Shown here: positions 59,135 through 64,000 of the stretch, one piece after another | How the letters are laid out: every line of letters starts with the position of its first letter | Position numbering within the stretch: position 1 is the first letter of the stretch | From: Mytilisepta virgata | Lineage: Eukaryota; Mollusca; Bivalvia; Mytilida; Mytilidae | Assembly (NCBI GenBank): GCA_028015205.1 | Contig: CM051521.1 | Span: forward strand, 119,978,614 to 120,042,613 | Reading direction: 5' to 3' | DNA length: 64,000 nt | Program-made: the position numbers and the translations under genes | The notes under the pieces: generated by a model | The model's input: the letters and a program-made list of their open reading frames with translations, nothing else | The model's database searches: none | Told to the model about the DNA's origin: nothing

Positions 59135-61626
59135 AAACTCAAAAACTCAAAAACGTTTTATTAACCTCAGACACAAACAGTGTACAAGAGGACAAATGTG
59201 ATTACATATCAACAATTATGGCGATTTTACACAATATAACATAGTACATCACAAGCCTTTACAAATTAAAGTAAATGGACGTATACACGGACATATACAA
59301 AACATAATAGCAATAAACAAGTCTTACAGTAACTTTATAATATTCTTTATAAAAATTGATAGCTACTTATAAAGTTGAACATGACATATTGAGAGTAAAC
59401 CATACATTTTATTTTCACTTGGGTATTGTAAATAATATTTCGGAATGTACTTCCCTCTTAATTTTTTAATCCTTGTATTACTACAAACAAAAAGATAGTG
59501 AAATTCGTCCCCTATTCCAGATTTACATATAAGTGACACATTCGTTTATCCCTTTCAATGCCTTCCCATCTACCCGTTTCTATAGGAATTTTCAAATTTG
59601 AGCACCTTATTTTAGTAATATGAAGTCGCTCCATAGGATTTAGTTTTAATAAGTAATCTTCCAATGTAAATTCTGTTTTGAATTTTGAATAAAACTCACC
59701 CCTGGAAGATGAATTTATCTGAGAAAACCAGTGTTGAATGAACTGATCTACCAATTTTTGTTTCAAAAGATTTTTCAAGATTAACTTATTGAAATGTATT
59801 TGATCATTCCAAATATAACTAAGTCCCAAATGATCTTGTATAGATTTAACATATGATACCCATTTGAAGTTATTTGGCGATACCTTGTGTAAATTAAACA
59901 TTAATTTAAACATAATACTTGACGATTTATTTGAATCACATATCAAGTTATTCCAAAATAAAACCATTCTCTGTTTAATTAATATTTCCAAGGGAAAACG
60001 CCCCAATTCTCCATAAACCATATAATTTGGAGTGGTATTGCGAACCTTTAAGATTTTTTTGCAAAACTGTAGATGCATTTTTTCTATATTATTTTTCTGT
60101 ATAAACCCCCACACTTCACTGGAGTATAATAAAAAAGGAGCAACTAATGCATCTAAAAGTTTGAATTGTAAATCTACAGGAATAGTTAAATTTTGGAATT
60201 TTCCATACAAGCCATACAATGCCTTTTGAGCTTGTTCAAGTAATTTTTTCTTAGCTGTACAAAATGTGCCATTGTAATTAAATATAATACCAAGATAAGA
60301 ATAAGAATCTAATAAATCTATTTCCTTATTATATATTTTAAACGAATATCTATTCTTACATTTGCTTTCACTAAATATAACCACTTTTGTTTTGCTTGTA
60401 TTAACTTTAAGCTTCCATGTTGTACAATATGATTCAAATATTGATAATGCCTTTTGAAGTCCTTCATAACTTTCAGACGAAATTACTGTGTCATCAGCGT
60501 AAAGAATGACAAATAGTCTAATAAACAAATCTATATTTTCTTGGCACAATTTTGAAATTTCTGATAGGTCGTCTACATCATTATCAGCAAAAAATTTCTC
60601 AATATTATTTAGAAGAATGGAAAATAAAAAAGGGGAAAGATTTTCACCCTGTTTTTACCCCACAATTAAAAAATGCTGAATGTTCTTCTCCCATCCTCAC
60701 ACAAGATTTAATGTTTTGGTACATATTATATATGATTCTAAAAATCTTTCCTCTAATATTTGATTTTTGAAGTTTTTGCCAAAGACCTACCCTCCAAACA
60801 GTATCGAATGCCCCCTTGAAATCTACGAACGTACAAAATAGTTTTTTCACTAAAGCAAAATAAATAGTTATCAAAGCATGCAGTACAAAAATATTATCAA
60901 TAGTTGCATGGTGCTTACGAAATTCTGCTTGGGCATTGGATATCAAATTAAATTCTTCTGCAAGATTATTCAACCTGTTATTCAAGATGGAAGAAAATGT
61001 TTTGCTAAGGCAAGAATTAAGAGTAATGCCCCTGTAATTTTCTGCTTCTGATTTTGACCCTTTATTTTTAAAAATTGGAATAAGAATACCAAGCGACCAG
61101 TTTTCTGGAATAAGACCTTCATCAAACACAAAATTAAATAAACGTACATAAAAAGGCATCAACTCATTCAATGTACTTTTAATATATTCATTTAATATAT
61201 TGTCATATCCGGTGGCTTTACCGCTTTTCAAATTCTTCACTGCTTTTTCTATTTCGGTTTCGGTAATAGGACCGTTCAAAATATTATCTATGTCCTGCGG
61301 TAAATCTTCTAAGTTAATATCAATTTCAAAATCATCCTCAGTATTATTATTTTTATTTATATTCTTGAAATGTTCGTATAACGTTTCTAGAGAAATATGC
61401 GTATTTTCTTGTTTTTTCTTTCCGATATCGTTTAAAATTTTTCAAAATGCTTTACTATTAGTTTTTGTAGTATTACGTAATTTATCTGACAAATTTTGCT
61501 GATGCGATAAATACGCCTTATTTACCTCGAATTTATATTTTTTGCTAGCAGCTTTCATCGAATTTCTATTTTCCGCGTTTTTTTTTTTTTTTATAAAACT
61601 GTATCTCTTACGAGCCTTATGAAAAT
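59135..61626 (-). mobile_element. 5'-truncated non-LTR retrotransposon (LINE)
   Basis: Contains the RT pseudogene at 59363-61626 and about 230 bases of 3' UTR ending with AATAAA (complement of tttatt near 59158), then a short tail of tttttgag repeats. The 5' end breaks at 61626 inside coding sequence, with no endonuclease domain, as expected of aborted reverse transcription. It interrupts an older repeat unit on both sides. Confidence 0.85.
59363..61626 (-). pseudogene. LINE reverse transcriptase, broken
   Basis: Reading down from 61626: AYLSHQQNLSDKLRN, a TGA where Trp is expected (AF*KILNDIG, near 61440), then the RT core with KSGKATGYDNI, PIFKNKG, NYRGITLNS, AEFRKHHATIDNIF and FVDFKGAFDTVW. 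A one-base insertion after GVKTG near 60650 shifts to ENLSPFLFSILL, then the catalytic ILYADDTVI at about 60500. A C-terminal CCHC-like knuckle (CHL, CKSGIGDEFHYLFVC) is reached only after another frameshift near 59522. The end is YK-TAG at 59363. The motif order fits the I/Jockey/CR1 group. Two frameshifts and one stop make it inactive. Confidence 0.88.
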
Positions 61627-62400
61627 TTAAGCTTGTGACCTAAACTCCTCTTTCTTTTTTATTTACAATTTATGCATTCTATTTCTATACAGTATTGTCA
61701 GGCACCATATGCAGATGCGCAATAAGGTTTTAGAATTTTGATTTTCTAAAATTGGGGCCCACATGGGTCGAATTTCGAAAAACTGTTAATTTAAGCTTGT
61801 TACCTAATCTCCTCTTTAATTTTACAATTTATCCGTATTATTTCTATACAGTATTGTCATATACTATAGGCAGATGCGCAATAATGTTTTAGAATTTTGA
61901 TTTTCTAAACAAGGGGCCCACATTGGTCGAATTTTGAAGAATTATCAATTTAAGCTTGTGACATAAACTTGTCTTTTATATTTCAATTTATGCATTTTAT
62001 TTCTATACAGTATTGTCAAACACCATGTGCAATAAGGTTTTAGAATTTTAATTTTCTAAAATTGGAGTCCACATGGGTCGAAATTTGAAAATTTTTATTT
62101 AAACTTGTGACCTTAACTTCTCTTTCAGTTTGCTTATATATAATATTGTTCTACAATATATTTAGTTGCACAATAAGGATTTAGAATCGGATCCGGGGGC
62201 TCACACAGGCCAAATTTCAAAAACTGTCGGTTTAAGTTTGTGAACTAAGGTTTTTTTTTTCATTTTTCATCAGGTTTATTGATTTAATTTCTTTATAGAA
62301 TGACTGCATACTATTTTTGGATGGGAATAAGGTATTATATTTTTGACTATAGGTAAGTGGCCCAACTACTTACAGGGGGTGCGGGGATCATTGTCGATTC

Positions 62401-63040
62401 TGACAGTCCAGATTTCTAGTTCGGATTAGTTCGATATTCAGAAAAATCTGACGTGGGGAGGGGATGTAAAAATATCACGTGTTACTTTTTGTCGCCTGAG
62501 TGTCGCCTTTTTGTTTTGTTTGGTCCTTTTTGAAGGTTTCTTCATTATGCAAGTTATCAGAAAAATCGGAAATATAAAAACATTTTTATGGATGGTGGAT
62601 TTCTAAAAATATCACTTTGATTATATTAATTCTGTATTTTATAAAGTTTTTTTTCAATAAAAAAGTGACTCATGATGTTTATATTGTACCTTAAGGTTGG
62701 TAAAAAAGAAATTCAATTGCACATAAATAAGAAACATTATACATACGCGAGTGCTGCACAAATTAAAGGTCGAAGAGGATGAATCCAGTTTTGGTTTGAC
62801 AAAAAATAAACTAAGAACTGACATCTCTTGAAGAAAGTTTGTTTAATAACTGGTAAATCACCTGTTAGTTCCTGCTTTATTGCCTTTCATTCAGTTCAGC
62901 GATATAGCTATGGGAAAATCTTATTCGCTTTTAACAAAAGTATAACTTAAATATGAATGGTGAGGAGGGAGAGAGGGTGTGGGTGTATGATGAGCAGAAG
63001 AAGTTCAAATAATTCCTCTTTTTTTATTCCAGTAATAACT
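62401..63040. other. AT-rich flank, nothing recognised
   Basis: No frame, splice-site pair or repeat family could be supported between the inverted-repeat element and the minisatellite. Confidence 0.4.
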
Positions 63041-63365
63041 TTTACTGACTGAATTCACTCACCATCATATTTTAAACATTTTTATGATAAGTTTTTCTTC
63101 TCGAATTCACTACTGAGTGACTGAATTCAGTCACCATCGTATTTAAATAAAAAATTATGCTAACAAGTTTTTCTTCTACAAGTTTTTCTTTTCGAATTTA
63201 ATTCTAAGTGAATGAATTCAGTCACCATCATATTTTAAACAATTTTATGAAGGTTTTCTTCTCGAATTTAATTCTGAGTGAATGAATTCAGTCACCATCA
63301 TATTTTAAACAATTTTATGAAGTTTTCTTCTCGAATTTAATTCTGAGTGAATGAATTCAGTCACT
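63041..63365. repeat. ~70-bp minisatellite with palindromic core
   Basis: Five copies with tgaattcagtcaccatcat and attttaaacaattttatga, at about 63049, 63122, 63213, 63283 and 63352. At 63117-63134 the core is the perfect 18-base palindrome GTGACTGAATTCAGTCAC; other copies have gtgaatgaattcagtcac. Confidence 0.85.
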
Positions 63366-64000
63366 TATCTTGACTTACTTTGTACATCTACTTTGAATAG
63401 AAGGTGACTATATTCAGTCAATATCTTTAACATTTTTTTGTAAAATAATTTTCGGAGCTACAATTCAAATATACAAAATAAATTGTTTCTTTTTTTATGA
63501 GTTGGTAGTTGTTTATTCTAAAAGCTTATGGGTATTGTTTTGACCATTAATGACAGTTATAATAAATAGGGGGATTTTAAACAAAAAATCCGCCAAGTTT
63601 TGGCAAACTGGAAAATGGACAAGTTGCATTTGAATGTGTTTGTATTTTTTATCCTATCGGATAAAATGTTTCACGATATTTTTTTTCCTAATCACGAAAT
63701 ATTTTTGCTGAAAGAGGATAATATTTTATTGTTAGGATAAAATTTTGTAACAAAAATATTATTTTGTAGGATAAATAACACACTTAAATATTATCCCAGG
63801 AATACTTTTTCAGGTAGCAACAAATATATTTTATAAATTTAATAAATATAACAAACATTATTTGCAATTATTAATGAAAATATTCAAATACTTTAGTTCA
63901 TCAAATCAAGTCATATATGTGCAATTTTAATTTTTGAATTATTCATATATGCTTGATTGTCTCTTTTTCTATTGTAACAATATACAAATGTATTTGTTCC
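63366..64000. other. AT-rich sequence to the window end
   Basis: Contains a loose repetition of aggataaaat and aaaatatt motifs (63650-63780). No gene or named element seen. Confidence 0.4.

Larger units (their letters stand above)
59085..62400 (-). repeat. Right arm of the inverted-repeat element, split by a LINE
   Basis: 59085-59134 (ttttagaattttgattttc, attgggaccca) and 61613-62400 are complementary to the arm at 56820-58490: four units with gcgcaataaggttttagaat, ctatacagtattgtca and aagcttgtgacctaa. The outer end (tgcggggatcattgtcgatt, near 62380) is complementary to the left-arm motif near 57540. The LINE between the two parts interrupts a unit. Confidence 0.8.

Overview
This is eukaryotic DNA: AT-rich, intron-rich and full of transposon relics. 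Several repeat families look like those I associate with marine bivalves: elements opening with 'gctcacctg', a tRNA-headed SINE, and an element with 'ctgtggattcatt' ends. The best guess is a mussel-like bivalve mollusc. That rests on my recognition of the repeats and on protein similarity recalled from memory; no database was searched.

Positions 1-46302, plus strand: one large split gene, the mollusc orthologue of ZGRF1, a GRF zinc-finger superfamily 1 (UPF1-like) DNA helicase of recombinational repair. I traced about 29 exons by GT/AG sites, reading phase and colinearity with the vertebrate protein. The DUF2439 domain begins at or before the left edge. It is followed by two very large disordered exons, the GRF zinc finger (22255-23353), helicase motifs I to VI (32500-43380), a 17-residue repeat tail and a basic/acidic C-terminus ending at 46302. 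The longest intron (9070-19294) holds an antisense B-box/TRIM-like gene (14667-16316) and many repeats.

The most unusual signal is in this gene. Three separate tandem repeats each copy an exon end together with its 5' splice site: an 11-copy minisatellite at 1-560, a 58-bp duplication at 37351-37466, and a coding 51-bp array at 44639-45790 in which most units carry a phase-1 donor matching the last exon. A fourth array, about 3 kb of a 38-bp unit with a 950-bp higher-order period, fills the intron between helicase motifs Ia and II.

Positions 46303-49332: an intergenic zone with two terminal-inverted-repeat elements, each flanked by a perfect 9-bp target duplication (Mutator-like), and an orphan spliced-looking exon.

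Positions 49333-56462, minus strand: two tandem apolipoprotein D-like lipocalin genes, each of three exons with identical phases and a TATA box. Foldback elements lie between them.

Positions 56820-62400: a large inverted-repeat structure with tandemly repeated arms. A 5'-truncated, frameshifted non-LTR retrotransposon (59135-61626) has inserted in its right arm. The remainder to 64000 is AT-rich and holds a minisatellite with a palindromic core.
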